From G965220305 sp965220305 (lineage in GTDB: Bacteria > Chloroflexota > Dehalococcoidia > Lucifugimonadales > UBA3495): a stretch of 64,000 nucleotides of DNA. The DNA lies in contig OZ244817.1 of assembly GCA_965220305.1 (NCBI GenBank), forward strand, positions 558,001 through 622,000. The letters run 5' to 3'. This document shows, one piece after another, positions 42,646 through 51,908 of this stretch. The notes beneath the pieces are model-generated. The model ran no database searches. It saw only the letters and a list, made by a program, of their open reading frames with translations, and was not told where the DNA came from. Numbering within the stretch: the stretch's first letter is position 1; every line of letters begins with the position of its first letter. The position numbers and the translations under genes are program-made.

Positions 42646-44058
42646 ATGGACTCTTTGGAGTTGTGCTTCAAGAGCGCCGGAGAACTCTCCAGGCTGGTCG
42701 CCAGCAAAGAAGTTTCGCCGGTAGAGATAATCGACGCCCACCTGGAACGCATCGAGGCCACGGAGGGCGTCCTGAACTCTTTCATCACCTTGTTGCCGGA
42801 GCAGGCCCGGGAAGCGGCCCGCCGCGCTGAGGCCCAGGTCCAGCGGGGCAACTATTTGGGCCCGCTGCATGGGATTCCCGTGGGTCTCAAGGACCTATTC
42901 AACACCGCCGGCGTCCGCACAACCTCGGGCTCCCGCATTTTCGACACCTTTGTGCCGGAACAAGACTGCACCGTAGCTGCGCGTTTCCAGCAGGCCGGGG
43001 CAATTCTTCTGGGCAAGCTGAATATGCACCAATTCGCCTACGGACCCACGGGCGAAAATCCCGACTACGGCCACATGCACAACCCCTGGGACCCGGAGTT
43101 GGTCAGCGGGGGATCAAGCGGTGGCTCCGGGTCCGCCGCCGCTGCCGGCCAATGCACCATAACCATGGGCAGCGACACCGGGGGGTCGGTGCGTATTCCG
43201 GCAGCCCTCTGCGGCATAGTGGGCCTCAAACCCACCTACGGGCGGGTGAGCCGCCACGGGCTCACTCCCCTGTCCTGGAGCCTGGACCATCCGGGTCCAA
43301 TGGTGCGCACGGTGGAAGACGCCGCCCTGACCATGAATGCCATCGCCGGCTACGACCCGGGCGATGTAGCATCCGCCAGGGAGGACGTGCCCGACTACAC
43401 CGAATCGCTGACCGGAGATGTGCGGGGACTGCGCATCGGCGTGCCCACCGAATACTTTGAGGCCCCCCTGGACCCGGAGGTGGCTAAGGTAGTCCGCGAC
43501 GCCCTGGAAGTGCTGGAGGGCCTGGGGGCCTCCGTCACGCCCGTGTCCTTTCCCATGTTTGAGCTCTCCCAGGCCATTTCAGGCGCGATATTGATGTCCG
43601 AAGCCGCCGCCTACCACCGCGACTTGTTGGCCAAGGAGGGGCACAATCTCTATCCTCCGGTGCGTTTGCGGCTGGAAGGCGGCCTGTTCGTTTCCGCCGC
43701 CGACTACCTGAAGGCCCAGCAGGGCCGGGCCATCTTCGACCGCGAAGTCCGGAACCTCCTGGAACAGGTGGACCTGCTGGCCGGGCCCACCGAGCCGGTC
43801 ACCGCGCCAACCCTTCTGGCGCCCGAGGTGCAGGCCGGGGAGATTATCGTAGGTACCACGGCGGCTTTGACCCAGTACACCCGGCCCTACAACATCACCG
43901 GCTCACCCGCCATTTCCGTACCCTGCGGCTTTTCCGCGTCCGGACTGCCCATCGGGTTGCAACTTGCGGGCCGGGCATTCGACGAGGCGACGGTCCTGCG
44001 CGCGGCCCATGCCTACGAGCAGGCTACCCAGTGGCGCAACCGCAGGCCGCCTATCTAG
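42646..44058 (+). CDS. Amidase signature enzyme (GatA/AtzE-like)
   Basis: A 470-residue amidase with the full Ser-cisSer-Lys triad context: GIPVGLKDLFNTAGVRTTSGSRI (Lys), GGSSGGSGSAAAAG (first Ser) and MGSDTGGSVRIPAALCGIVGLKPTYGRVS (second Ser and oxyanion loop). It resembles both GatA of tRNA amidotransferase and AtzE-type hydrolases. No gatB lies nearby and the partner is an AtzG-sized protein, so a catabolic amidase is more likely. The ATG follows GGAGG. Confidence 0.9.
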   Translation: MDSLELCFKSAGELSRLVASKEVSPVEIIDAHLERIEATEGVLNSFITLLPEQAREAARRAEAQVQRGNYLGPLHGIPVGLKDLFNTAGVRTTSGSRIFDTFVPEQDCTVAARFQQAGAILLGKLNMHQFAYGPTGENPDYGHMHNPWDPELVSGGSSGGSGSAAAAGQCTITMGSDTGGSVRIPAALCGIVGLKPTYGRVSRHGLTPLSWSLDHPGPMVRTVEDAALTMNAIAGYDPGDVASAREDVPDYTESLTGDVRGLRIGVPTEYFEAPLDPEVAKVVRDALEVLEGLGASVTPVSFPMFELSQAISGAILMSEAAAYHRDLLAKEGHNLYPPVRLRLEGGLFVSAADYLKAQQGRAIFDREVRNLLEQVDLLAGPTEPVTAPTLLAPEVQAGEIIVGTTAALTQYTRPYNITGSPAISVPCGFSASGLPIGLQLAGRAFDEATVLRAAHAYEQATQWRNRRPPI

Positions 44059-44181
44059 CCACCAAAACTGACCCAGACCCTTTCCTTGATGGGGCCTCCG
44101 GGTTGTGAACAACCAAGGGGCCTTCAACCTGGCCGATTGAGTGCTACAGAGGTCGGCATTGCTAAACGGGAGAACCACCTA

Positions 44182-44940
44182 TTGAGCGAAATAACTGCAG
44201 TAACCTTCGATCTTTGGCAGACCCTCCTGGTGGACAACCGGGAGTTGGGACGCGCCCGCACCCAGGTTAGGCTCGATGGCGCCGAGGCGGCCCTGTCCAG
44301 CCAGGGAGAGCACTACGACATTGAGCAGATTAGGGAGGCGTACCGTGCCTGTTTTCGCCACTGTCGCCGGGTGCGGGAAGACGGGCTTGACCTCAGTTTT
44401 AGGGAGCAAGTGGAAACATTCATAAACTACATCAGCCCCCAATTGTTGGACCGGCTGGCTGAGGAGACGGTCCTGGAAATCGAGCGGGTCTACGCCGATT
44501 CCATATTTGATTATCCGCCGGTGCTGCACCCAGCGGCCCATTCGACGCTTCAGGGAGTGCGCGAAATGGGCCTACTCTTGGGTCTAATTTCCAACACCGG
44601 CATGACCCCCGGTTTCACCTTTCGACAGTTGCTGGAGCAACAGGGAGTCCTGGAATATTTCGACGTGTTGACCTTTTCCGACGAGGTGAAGCTGACCAAA
44701 CCGGCGTGCGAAATTTTTGCCATGACTCTCCAGCCCCTGAACGCCACTCCCGCCCAGACTATTCACGTGGGGGACCACGTGGACAACGATGTAAGGGGGG
44801 CCAAGCGGTGTGGGCTAAGGACGGTGTGGATAGAAGGGTTCTACCAACGAGAGGACCCTACAGACCCCAGCAGCGAGCCCGACGTATCGGTCGGCGGCCT
44901 GGAAGAAGTGGTTGCGGCCATTCGGACCATTGCCGAATGA
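44182..44940 (+). CDS. HAD superfamily hydrolase
   Basis: A 252-residue HAD-fold protein. Motif I is TFDLWQTLL, where the second Asp of phosphatases (DxD) is Trp. Motif II is LISNTG, motif III the Lys in VKLTKPACEIF, and motif IV HVGDHVDNDVRGAKRCG. The loss of the second Asp, as in haloacid dehalogenases (DxY), makes ordinary phosphatase action uncertain. The TTG at 44182 has GGGAG upstream. It lies 233 bp before the GT20 gene. Confidence 0.85.
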   Translation: MSEITAVTFDLWQTLLVDNRELGRARTQVRLDGAEAALSSQGEHYDIEQIREAYRACFRHCRRVREDGLDLSFREQVETFINYISPQLLDRLAEETVLEIERVYADSIFDYPPVLHPAAHSTLQGVREMGLLLGLISNTGMTPGFTFRQLLEQQGVLEYFDVLTFSDEVKLTKPACEIFAMTLQPLNATPAQTIHVGDHVDNDVRGAKRCGLRTVWIEGFYQREDPTDPSSEPDVSVGGLEEVVAAIRTIAE

Positions 44941-45173
44941 CCCGCCCGCCGAGACTATGGGTGGACACCATTAAACGCACTGACGGGTTCCCGGCCCACA
45001 GAGCTAGCTTGACAATGCCGGGGACTTGCCGATACCCTGAACCTAATTGACTCACCAATCTGGCTGGCCTACCAAGCGCGTAACCGCGCCAACAGGCCAG
45101 GTTGGGCTTACCAGCAGAATTGACGATTCCTCCAAAAGAAATGGCAGCGACGGCGTCCTTCAAAGAGAAGCGT

Positions 45174-46664
45174 ATGGCTGATCTAAGCCAGCTTTGCGAG
45201 GCGCTGACGTCCCAGCGGAGCCTCATCCTGGCCAGCAACCGGGGCCCGGTGGAACACCAGATGAACTCCCAAGGCCGCCCGGAAGCCCGGCGGGGCAGCG
45301 GTAGCGTGGTTACCGCCCTCAACTCCCTGGCCCAAACCACCGAGTTTACCTGGGTGGCTAGCGCTATGGGAGAAGGGGACCGGCAGGTCTCCAACAATGG
45401 GCGGGCCCCCAGCCTCAAGTCTCCGCTGCCGCCCCACAAGATTGACCTACGCTACGTCGTCACCCCTCGGCGGGTCTACCACAAGTATTACAACGTAGTG
45501 TGTAATCCGCTGCTCTGGTTCTTGCAGCATTACATGTGGAACCCTCCCTACAACCCCAGCGTGGACGCCAACGTTCACGACGCCTGGCAGACAGGTTACG
45601 TTCAGGTTAACCAGGCCTTTGCCCGGGCAATAGTTGAGGAGGCCCAAAGCAAGAACAAGCCCCCGGTAATCATGGGCCACGATTACCATCTCTACCTTTT
45701 GCCCGAGTACATCCGTCAGGAGATTCCCGACGCCATCATCCAGCACTTCGTGCATATTCCCTGGCCCACTCCCCGATACTGGCAGATGATTCCCAGGTAC
45801 ATTTCCCAACACATTACCGGGTCGCTGTGCCACGCCGACCTGATTGGGTTCCAGTCTACCCAGGACCGGCAGAGTTTCCTGGACACGGTGGAAGAGCTAC
45901 TGCCCGAAGCCGAAGTTGACCGGAAGGCCAACATAGTCCAGCAAGGAGACCGCCGCACCCAGGTCAAGGTCTACCCCATTTCCATCAACGTAGAGGAAGT
46001 GCAGCGCATAGCCAACTCCCCTCGGGCATTGGACTATGAATCGCGGCTGCGCCCCCTGCAGGAAGAAACAACCATAGTACGTATAGACCGGGCCGAACCC
46101 AACAAGAACGTAATTCGGGGATTTCGAGCCTACGAACTGTTGCTGACCCGCTACCCGGAACTGCACGGCAAGGTCACATTTTTGGCTTTCCTGGTGCCCT
46201 CCCGGACCCACATTCGCCAGTATCAGCGGTACATGGACGAGGTCCAACAGCTAATCGGGCAGATTAACCGAGCCTTCGGCAACGACCAATGGCAGCCCAT
46301 CGTATCCTTCATGGAAAACAATTACACCCAAGCAATTGCCGGAATGAAGCTCTACGACGTGCTGCTGGTCAACTCCATCATCGAAGGTATGAACCTGGTG
46401 GCCAAAGAGGGGCCGGTGGTCAACACCGCCGATGGGGTGCTGGTCCTGTCCCAGACCAGCGGCGCGTATAATCAGCTCAAGGAACACGCCCTCTTTGTAT
46501 CGCCCACCGACATCGAGGGCACGATGACGACCCTGCACCAGGCAATAATTATGTCTGCTGAAGAGCGCCAGCGGCGGGCCACCGGCCTGTGTGAAGCGGT
46601 GATCGAGCAGGACATCACCCACTGGATATGCACCCAATTGGAGGACATTGGGCAATTGCTCTAG
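45174..46664 (+). CDS. GT20 family glycosyltransferase (trehalose-6-phosphate synthase-like)
   Basis: A 496-residue retaining glycosyltransferase of family GT20. It has ILASNRGPVEH at the N-terminus, IMGHDYHLYLLPEYIRQ, FVHIPWPTPRYW, DLIGFQSTQDRQSF and RIDRAEPNKNVIRGF, which supplies the Arg and Lys of the donor phosphate site. The end of the site is EGMNLVAKEGPVVNTADGVLVLS, where OtsA has DGMNLVAKE. The product may be trehalose-6-phosphate or a related glycosyl phosphate; no OtsB phosphatase is adjacent. The start at 45174 is one of two close ATGs. Confidence 0.85.
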   Translation: MADLSQLCEALTSQRSLILASNRGPVEHQMNSQGRPEARRGSGSVVTALNSLAQTTEFTWVASAMGEGDRQVSNNGRAPSLKSPLPPHKIDLRYVVTPRRVYHKYYNVVCNPLLWFLQHYMWNPPYNPSVDANVHDAWQTGYVQVNQAFARAIVEEAQSKNKPPVIMGHDYHLYLLPEYIRQEIPDAIIQHFVHIPWPTPRYWQMIPRYISQHITGSLCHADLIGFQSTQDRQSFLDTVEELLPEAEVDRKANIVQQGDRRTQVKVYPISINVEEVQRIANSPRALDYESRLRPLQEETTIVRIDRAEPNKNVIRGFRAYELLLTRYPELHGKVTFLAFLVPSRTHIRQYQRYMDEVQQLIGQINRAFGNDQWQPIVSFMENNYTQAIAGMKLYDVLLVNSIIEGMNLVAKEGPVVNTADGVLVLSQTSGAYNQLKEHALFVSPTDIEGTMTTLHQAIIMSAEERQRRATGLCEAVIEQDITHWICTQLEDIGQLL

Positions 46665-46947
46665 CCATCCCGGCTCTGGGGCTATTATAAACGTCCTTCG
46701 TTTCCGGTAAGACGCTGGGAGCGTGGCGAGCCATCGCCAGCCGTGGGTTGTTTCGGTGACTCCGGGCAGACTCCAAGAACACCCAGCCTGAATTTTGCCA
46801 CAGCACGGATTGTCCAAATATATCCCTTACCAGGTCCCAACAATCGTTTTCCCGCCGACTCCAAGATTATGAGGGGCGCTTCAAGCCCAGCCTGCACCGG
46901 ACCTGCTGGCCCCGAAAAAGAGCGATACCCTCGAGGAGACTCGCCCA

Positions 46948-47526
46948 TTGATGGATGACCTGTTCCGGGGACAGATGCCCAATGGCGAAACCCCGGCCAT
47001 GCACTTCTTCCTATTTCCTCACCTCAGGGAATTCCTGTCTGTTGACTTGCGTTCGGGGCAGCCCCTAGTCAGTCTGCTGAACGTTGACCAAGCGTTGGGA
47101 CGGGCCTTTTACCACCGCGTCGAAGTGGAGTTTTCCCACACCCTGCGGGAGGGGTCTCCCTTCCCCTTTGAACACCTGATTAACCTGCCCCTGCAATTGG
47201 AGGAGATTATCCGGGCCGAGGCAATGGTGTCGATCCTGGAGTACCTGGGCCTGGACCCCGAAGATGAAGATAACCTGCCCGTAGTGGCGGTGTTCATCGT
47301 CACCGGAGCAGTCATTTCCATGCACTCTGCAGAGCTGGTGCAGAATTTCCGGGGCCTGATTGGGGAGTCGTCTTCCGACCCGGCTGGGGATGGCTGGACT
47401 AGAGAATTTACCAGGCTGGTGTCCGAGGAGAAGACCGCGGTGGAGCGCCTCAACCTGCAGGGCTTGGCGGAAGCCATAAGTGGAGACTCACCGGACTATT
47501 TCAGCCTGTGGGAAAGCCGCAATTAG
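46948..47526 (+). CDS. Hypothetical protein, no recognised family
   Basis: A 192-residue soluble, mostly helical, acidic protein. It has a run LPLQLEEIIRAEAMVSILEYLGLDPEDEDNLPVV and a hydrophobic VAVFIVTGAVISMHSAELV. No signal peptide or catalytic motif is evident. It starts at TTG 46948 (or ATG 46951) nine bases after GAGGAG. It lies 283 bp after the GT20 gene and 52 bp before the LLM oxidoreductase gene. The 283-bp gap holds nothing I can name. Confidence 0.7.
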   Translation: MMDDLFRGQMPNGETPAMHFFLFPHLREFLSVDLRSGQPLVSLLNVDQALGRAFYHRVEVEFSHTLREGSPFPFEHLINLPLQLEEIIRAEAMVSILEYLGLDPEDEDNLPVVAVFIVTGAVISMHSAELVQNFRGLIGESSSDPAGDGWTREFTRLVSEEKTAVERLNLQGLAEAISGDSPDYFSLWESRN

Positions 47527-47578
47527 GCCTCTCACCCTGTCAAACGCAGAGACCATCTCCAGGCCAACTGGAAGGATA

Positions 47579-48607
47579 ATGGACCCGATAGCAGTAACAT
47601 TCAGCAGCCGGCAGGAGACTTCCAACGACACCCTGCTGGCGGTGGCCCAACACGCCGACAACCTGGGGTACCACAGCTTTTGGACCGGCGAGTCCTGGGG
47701 TCGGGACGCCTTCACAGTCCTGACCATGATTGGCTGCCACACCAAGAATATCCGGTTGGGCACCGGCATCGTTCCGGTATTCAGCCGGACCCCCGGCCTC
47801 ATCGCCCAAAGCATTGCGTCCCTGGACATCATATCCCAGGGTCGGGCGATACTCGGATTGGGGACCAGCGGCCGCGTAGTGATTGAGGACTGGCACGGGG
47901 TTCCCTACCGCCAGCCCCTGCGCCAGACCCGGGAGTACATCGAGATAATTCGGCAGGCCCTGTCCGGGGGACGGGTCAACTACGACGGGCGCTTTTTCCA
48001 CTTGCAGCGGTTCGCCATGGGAATTACCCCAATTCAGCAGCAAGTGCCCATCTACCTGGCGAGCATCGGCCCCCGCAACCTGGAATTGACCGGGGAGCTG
48101 GCGGATGGCTGGCTACCCATCTGGGTGGACCTCCAGCAACTGCCCAACCTGATCGAGACGGTAGCTGGGGCCGCCTCCGCCGCCGGAAGGGACATCAGCC
48201 AGATTACCGTTGCGCCGCAGATGCTATGTTACGCCGTGGAATCCCAGGAGGAGATGGCCGAAGCGGAGCGGCTGATGCGCTCCCACATGGTCTACTACAT
48301 TGCCGGCATGGGAGAATATTACTACAACCTGTTCTGCCGCTGCGGGTATCAGAGCGAGGCCGACCGGGTACGGGAAGCCTGGCGGCAGCGGGACCGGGAT
48401 GGCGCTTCCTCCGGCATCTCTGACCGAATGCTGGAGAATATTACGGTGTTCGGAGACGCCTCCACCTGCCGCGCCAAGCTGGAGCAGTTTAGACGGAACG
48501 GAGTGAACATGCCCGTGATCGCCTTTCCCCACGGGGCAACCGACGCCGCCATTCTTCGTACGCTGAAAGCGCTGGCGCCCGAGACCACGGAAGGCGGATC
48601 AGGATAA
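47579..48607 (+). CDS. LLM class flavin-dependent oxidoreductase (likely F420-dependent)
   Basis: A 342-residue luciferase-like TIM barrel. It has DNLGYHSFWTGESWGRDAFTVL, IRLGTGIVPVFSRTPGLIAQSIASLD, GRAILGLGTSGRVVIEDWHGVPY and IYLASIGPRNLELTGELADGWLP. These resemble F420- or FMN-dependent monooxygenases, which are greatly expanded in SAR202-type Chloroflexota. The substrate is unknown. The ATG at 47579 follows GGAAGG. The metallophosphoesterase gene follows after 29 bp. Confidence 0.9.
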   Translation: MDPIAVTFSSRQETSNDTLLAVAQHADNLGYHSFWTGESWGRDAFTVLTMIGCHTKNIRLGTGIVPVFSRTPGLIAQSIASLDIISQGRAILGLGTSGRVVIEDWHGVPYRQPLRQTREYIEIIRQALSGGRVNYDGRFFHLQRFAMGITPIQQQVPIYLASIGPRNLELTGELADGWLPIWVDLQQLPNLIETVAGAASAAGRDISQITVAPQMLCYAVESQEEMAEAERLMRSHMVYYIAGMGEYYYNLFCRCGYQSEADRVREAWRQRDRDGASSGISDRMLENITVFGDASTCRAKLEQFRRNGVNMPVIAFPHGATDAAILRTLKALAPETTEGGSG

Positions 48608-48636
48608 ATTAGTAGACTCCGCCTGGTATAAGGATT

Positions 48637-49212
48637 ATGAAAATAGGGCTCATATCCGACACCCACATGGCCGGGAGCGGTCGGCAGCTTCCCCAAGCGG
48701 TTATGGACGCGCTGAATGGGGTGGACCTAATCCTGCACTGCGGAGACCTGGAATGCATTGGGGTGTTGGATTACCTGGAAACCGTCGCCCCGGTACTGTC
48801 GGTGCGGGGCTACGAGGACCCGGTGGAGGACGAAGACCGGTTGGCCTACTCCACCCGGGTGGTGGAACTGGAAGGGGTGAGCATCGGCATGGTGCACGAC
48901 ATCCAGTGGCCCACTCCCTGGGTTACTACCAGCCCCGACGGGGCGACTCTACGTTTCCCTCCGGGGTCGGTGGAGGAGCACCTGGTTAAGAGATTTGGCC
49001 GCCCGGTGAACATAGTGCTGTTTGGCGATACCCACGAGGAACTGGTCTGTCACTACCAGGGGGTGATGTGGATCAATCCTGGAAGCCCAACCTATCCGGG
49101 TCGGAAGCACCGCCCGGGCTCCCTGGGGACCGTGGGAATTTTGGACATTGATGCGGGAGTAGTCAACGTCGAGCTTGTCGACCTAGAAAGCCGGAAGGCC
49201 GCAGCGGCCTGA
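48637..49212 (+). CDS. YfcE/MJ0936-type metallophosphoesterase
   Basis: A 191-residue phosphodiesterase with the calcineurin-like metal motifs: LISDTH at the N-terminus, ILHCGDLE, VRGYED (where many members have GNCD), VHDIQW, FGDTHEEL and the family close NPGSPTYPGRK. It probably hydrolyses a phosphodiester or nucleotide. It is cotranscribed with the LLM oxidoreductase and followed by a terminator. Confidence 0.9.
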   Translation: MKIGLISDTHMAGSGRQLPQAVMDALNGVDLILHCGDLECIGVLDYLETVAPVLSVRGYEDPVEDEDRLAYSTRVVELEGVSIGMVHDIQWPTPWVTTSPDGATLRFPPGSVEEHLVKRFGRPVNIVLFGDTHEELVCHYQGVMWINPGSPTYPGRKHRPGSLGTVGILDIDAGVVNVELVDLESRKAAAA

Positions 49213-49242
49213 CGGGCGGCTACGGCCTATAATTCTCTGCTA

Positions 49243-49272
49243 AGGGCAATCCGGGGTGGATTGCCCTGTTTT
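49243..49272 (+). terminator. Intrinsic terminator after the phosphoesterase gene
   Basis: A 10-bp stem (AGGGCAATCC with GGATTGCCCT, 5-nt loop) followed by GTTTTAT on the plus strand. It lies between the convergent phosphoesterase and hppA stops, five bases before the hppA stop. Confidence 0.92.
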
Positions 49273-49276
49273 ATGA

Positions 49277-51367
49277 CTAGAAAAGCTCGATGACCGGGGT
49301 TACCTTGACGAACACCGGCGCGAATACCAGGGACACGATGGCCATCAGCTTCAGTAGTATGTTCAGGGAAGGGCCGGATGTATCCTTGAAGGGGTCTCCG
49401 ACCACGTCTCCTTCCACCGCCGCCTTGTGGGCATCCGATCCCTTTCCACCAAAGTTCCCCAGTTCCACATACTTCTTGGCGTTGTCCCAACTTCCACCGG
49501 CGCTGGCCATCATAATCGCCAGCATGAAGCCAGCTCCCACCGAGCCGATGAGCAGGCCACCCAGGGCCGCGGTGCCCAGGATGAAGCCGGTGGCTATGGG
49601 GGCCGCCACGGCTATCAGACCCGGTACTATCATTTCCCGCAAGGCCCCCTGGGTGCTGATCGCCACACAACGGGCGGAATCCGGCATGGCCGTGCCTTCC
49701 ATCAGCCCGGGAATTTCGCGGAACTGCCGGCGCACTTCGTCAACAATTCCCTGGGCGGCGCGACCGACAGCCTGCATCGTCAGCGCGGAAAAGACAAAGG
49801 GCAGCATCGCTCCGATAATCAAGCCAACCAGGATTTCGGGTTGCAGCAAATTGATTCCGCCGCTGTCCGAGACCAACCGTCCGTCAGCTCCAAGAGTAAT
49901 CAGTCCAGCGTTCACCGAGTAGGCAGCCAACAGGGCCAACGCAGTAAGGGCAGCGGAGCCTATGGCAAAACCTTTGCCGGTAGCGGCGGTGGTGTTGCCC
50001 AGGGCGTCCAGAGCGTCGGTGCGCTCCCGCACCTCCGGGTCCAATTGGGCCTGCTCGGCGATTCCACCAGCATTGTCGGCCACCGGCCCGTAAGCGTCGG
50101 TAGCCAGCGTGATGCCCAGGGTGGACAACAGCCCCACACCCGCCAAGGCCACACCGTAGAACCCAGCGAACCCGTAAGACAGCAAAATAGCTATGGATAC
50201 GCAGATTACCGGAATCACCGTACTCAACATCCCGGTGGCAATGCCGCTGATGATGACCGTCGCTGCCCCGGTCTGTGACGACTCGGAAACCTTCTTGGTA
50301 GGTGAGTAACTGTAGGACGTGTAGTATTCGGTGGCCAGGCCGATAATCGTGCCGGCCACGAGCCCGGCCACCACACAGCCGAACCAATTCCAGTTGCCAG
50401 TGAGGGTGATGGTCAGCACGGCGGCAAAGACTATCAACAACCCGCCCGCCGCGAAGATGCCGTACCGCAAAGCCCAGAGCAACTTCTCGAAGTCGGCCTG
50501 CTCGCCGCTGCGCACAACGAAGGTGCCCAGGATGGCCGCCACAATCCCGGCCCCGGCCAGCAGCATCGGGAACACCGCCTGGGTGTCTGTGAAATCGAAT
50601 GCGCCAGTGCCCGCCGCCAGGGCAACCGCGCTGGCCGACAACGCCACCGCCGAGATGATGCTGCCCACATAGGACTCAAACAAGTCTGCGCCCATTCCTG
50701 CCACGTCGCCGACGTTATCGCCAACATTATCGGCTATCACGCCAGGATTGCGGGGATCGTCCTCGGGAATTCCCGCCTCCACCTTGCCCACCAAGTCGGA
50801 CCCGACATCAGCAGCCTTGGTGAAGATGCCTCCGCCGACACGGGCGAACAGGGCAATAGAACTGGCCCCGAAGCCGAAACCAGCCACGGCGCTGATGTTC
50901 TGGAAAATCAGGTATAGGATGGTGACGCCCAACAGCCCGATGCCCACCACGGTGATACCCATTACCGAGCCGCTGGAGAAGGCGATGCGAAGGGCCGGAT
51001 TCAGCCCGAGCATGGCCGCCGCCGCGGTCCTAATATTGGCTCGGACCGCCACGCTCATGCCAACGAATCCCGCCAGACCCGAGCAGAGCGTCCCCACAAG
51101 GTACGAGATTGCCGTGGCCGGCACGTTCAGCCCGTGGGTGAAGATGGTGTAGTCCAGCACGGCGAGCACCACCGTAACTACGACCACAAAGGGCAGTAAT
51201 GTCAGATACTCCCTTTGCAAGAATGCCGACGCTCCGGTGCGGATAGCATCACCGATGGCCTGCATTCGCTCGTTGCCTTGGTCCGCCGAAATCACTCGTA
51301 CCGTGGCCCCCACGGCGAACAGCAATGCAACACCACCCGCTATGATTGCAATAATAATCGACAGCAT
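49277..51367 (-). CDS. hppA: Membrane-bound ion-translocating pyrophosphatase
   Basis: A 696-residue proton or sodium pump driven by pyrophosphate, with about 16 helices. The active-site region DVGSDLVGKVEAGIPEDDPRNPGVIADNVGDNVGDVAGMGADLFE is complete, and a second DNAGGIAEQ site and late DNAKKYVE are present. At GNTTAATGKGFAIGSAAL the residue that is Lys in potassium-independent enzymes is Ala, so it belongs to the potassium-dependent group. The ATG follows AAGGGG. Whether it pumps H+ or Na+ is not clear from what I can see. Confidence 0.95.
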   Translation of the reverse strand: MLSIIIAIIAGGVALLFAVGATVRVISADQGNERMQAIGDAIRTGASAFLQREYLTLLPFVVVVTVVLAVLDYTIFTHGLNVPATAISYLVGTLCSGLAGFVGMSVAVRANIRTAAAAMLGLNPALRIAFSSGSVMGITVVGIGLLGVTILYLIFQNISAVAGFGFGASSIALFARVGGGIFTKAADVGSDLVGKVEAGIPEDDPRNPGVIADNVGDNVGDVAGMGADLFESYVGSIISAVALSASAVALAAGTGAFDFTDTQAVFPMLLAGAGIVAAILGTFVVRSGEQADFEKLLWALRYGIFAAGGLLIVFAAVLTITLTGNWNWFGCVVAGLVAGTIIGLATEYYTSYSYSPTKKVSESSQTGAATVIISGIATGMLSTVIPVICVSIAILLSYGFAGFYGVALAGVGLLSTLGITLATDAYGPVADNAGGIAEQAQLDPEVRERTDALDALGNTTAATGKGFAIGSAALTALALLAAYSVNAGLITLGADGRLVSDSGGINLLQPEILVGLIIGAMLPFVFSALTMQAVGRAAQGIVDEVRRQFREIPGLMEGTAMPDSARCVAISTQGALREMIVPGLIAVAAPIATGFILGTAALGGLLIGSVGAGFMLAIMMASAGGSWDNAKKYVELGNFGGKGSDAHKAAVEGDVVGDPFKDTSGPSLNILLKLMAIVSLVFAPVFVKVTPVIELF

Positions 51368-51449
51368 TTTTTCCCCTTAACCAAGTAAGAAGGGCCGGAT
51401 TTTGGGCGTGCGAAACTTATCACAAAGACTATGGGGTGTCAAGTTTAAC

Positions 51450-51626
51450 GCCAACGCCCCAGGGTCTTTCGATTGTCACTATGAGCGGAGCGAATGGTCT
51501 AATGTCCCCGGACAGCGCAAGCCCCCACCCCTGGATTCCCGCGTAGGCGGGAATGACGGTAGGGCGCTTGCCTGAAAGCCCACCTTGGCCTTTGGCCGGA
51601 GAATCGGGATACCCTGCCAACGTCCC
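51450..51626. repeat. MITE-like element, copy C, with flanking direct repeats
   Basis: The element spans about 51460-51616. It begins CAGGGTCTTTCGATTGTC and ends GAATCGGGATACCCTG, giving imperfect terminal inverted repeats. It is flanked by GCCAACGCCCC (51450-51460) and GCCAACGTCCC (51616-51626), a likely target-site duplication with one change. Both outer arms match copy B in the same direction, but the inner hairpin module (51521-51562) reads as the reverse complement of that in copy B. Confidence 0.78.
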
Positions 51627-51908
51627 TAGGGTATTGCGATAGGTGCCACCCCACTCTCGCCGCTTGTCCTGCGTTTGTCCAAGGACAGGCTTGGAGCGGA
51701 GTGCAGGAACTGAGTCTCCTCCACCCCTGACCCCCGCCCTTGGGTTCCGGCCTCCGTAGGCATGACAGTGGACTTGTGAAGGCCAGCAAGATGAAAACCA
51801 CCATTTTCATGGGAAGGCATCCCGTGCCTACAAATCACCGCCCATCTTGGAACGACAATACGTCGGATATGGTACATTAGGCGAAACCCTTGGGAGGATG
51901 AACTGAAT
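51627..51908. other. Intergenic stretch with a repeat-core remnant
   Basis: The remainder of the hppA/SDR divergent region. It includes one further isolated copy of the hairpin module (GGGTTCCGGCC, then GGCATGACAG, near 51732-51770). No gene is seen. The SDR ribosome-binding site GGGAGG lies near 51892. Confidence 0.5.
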
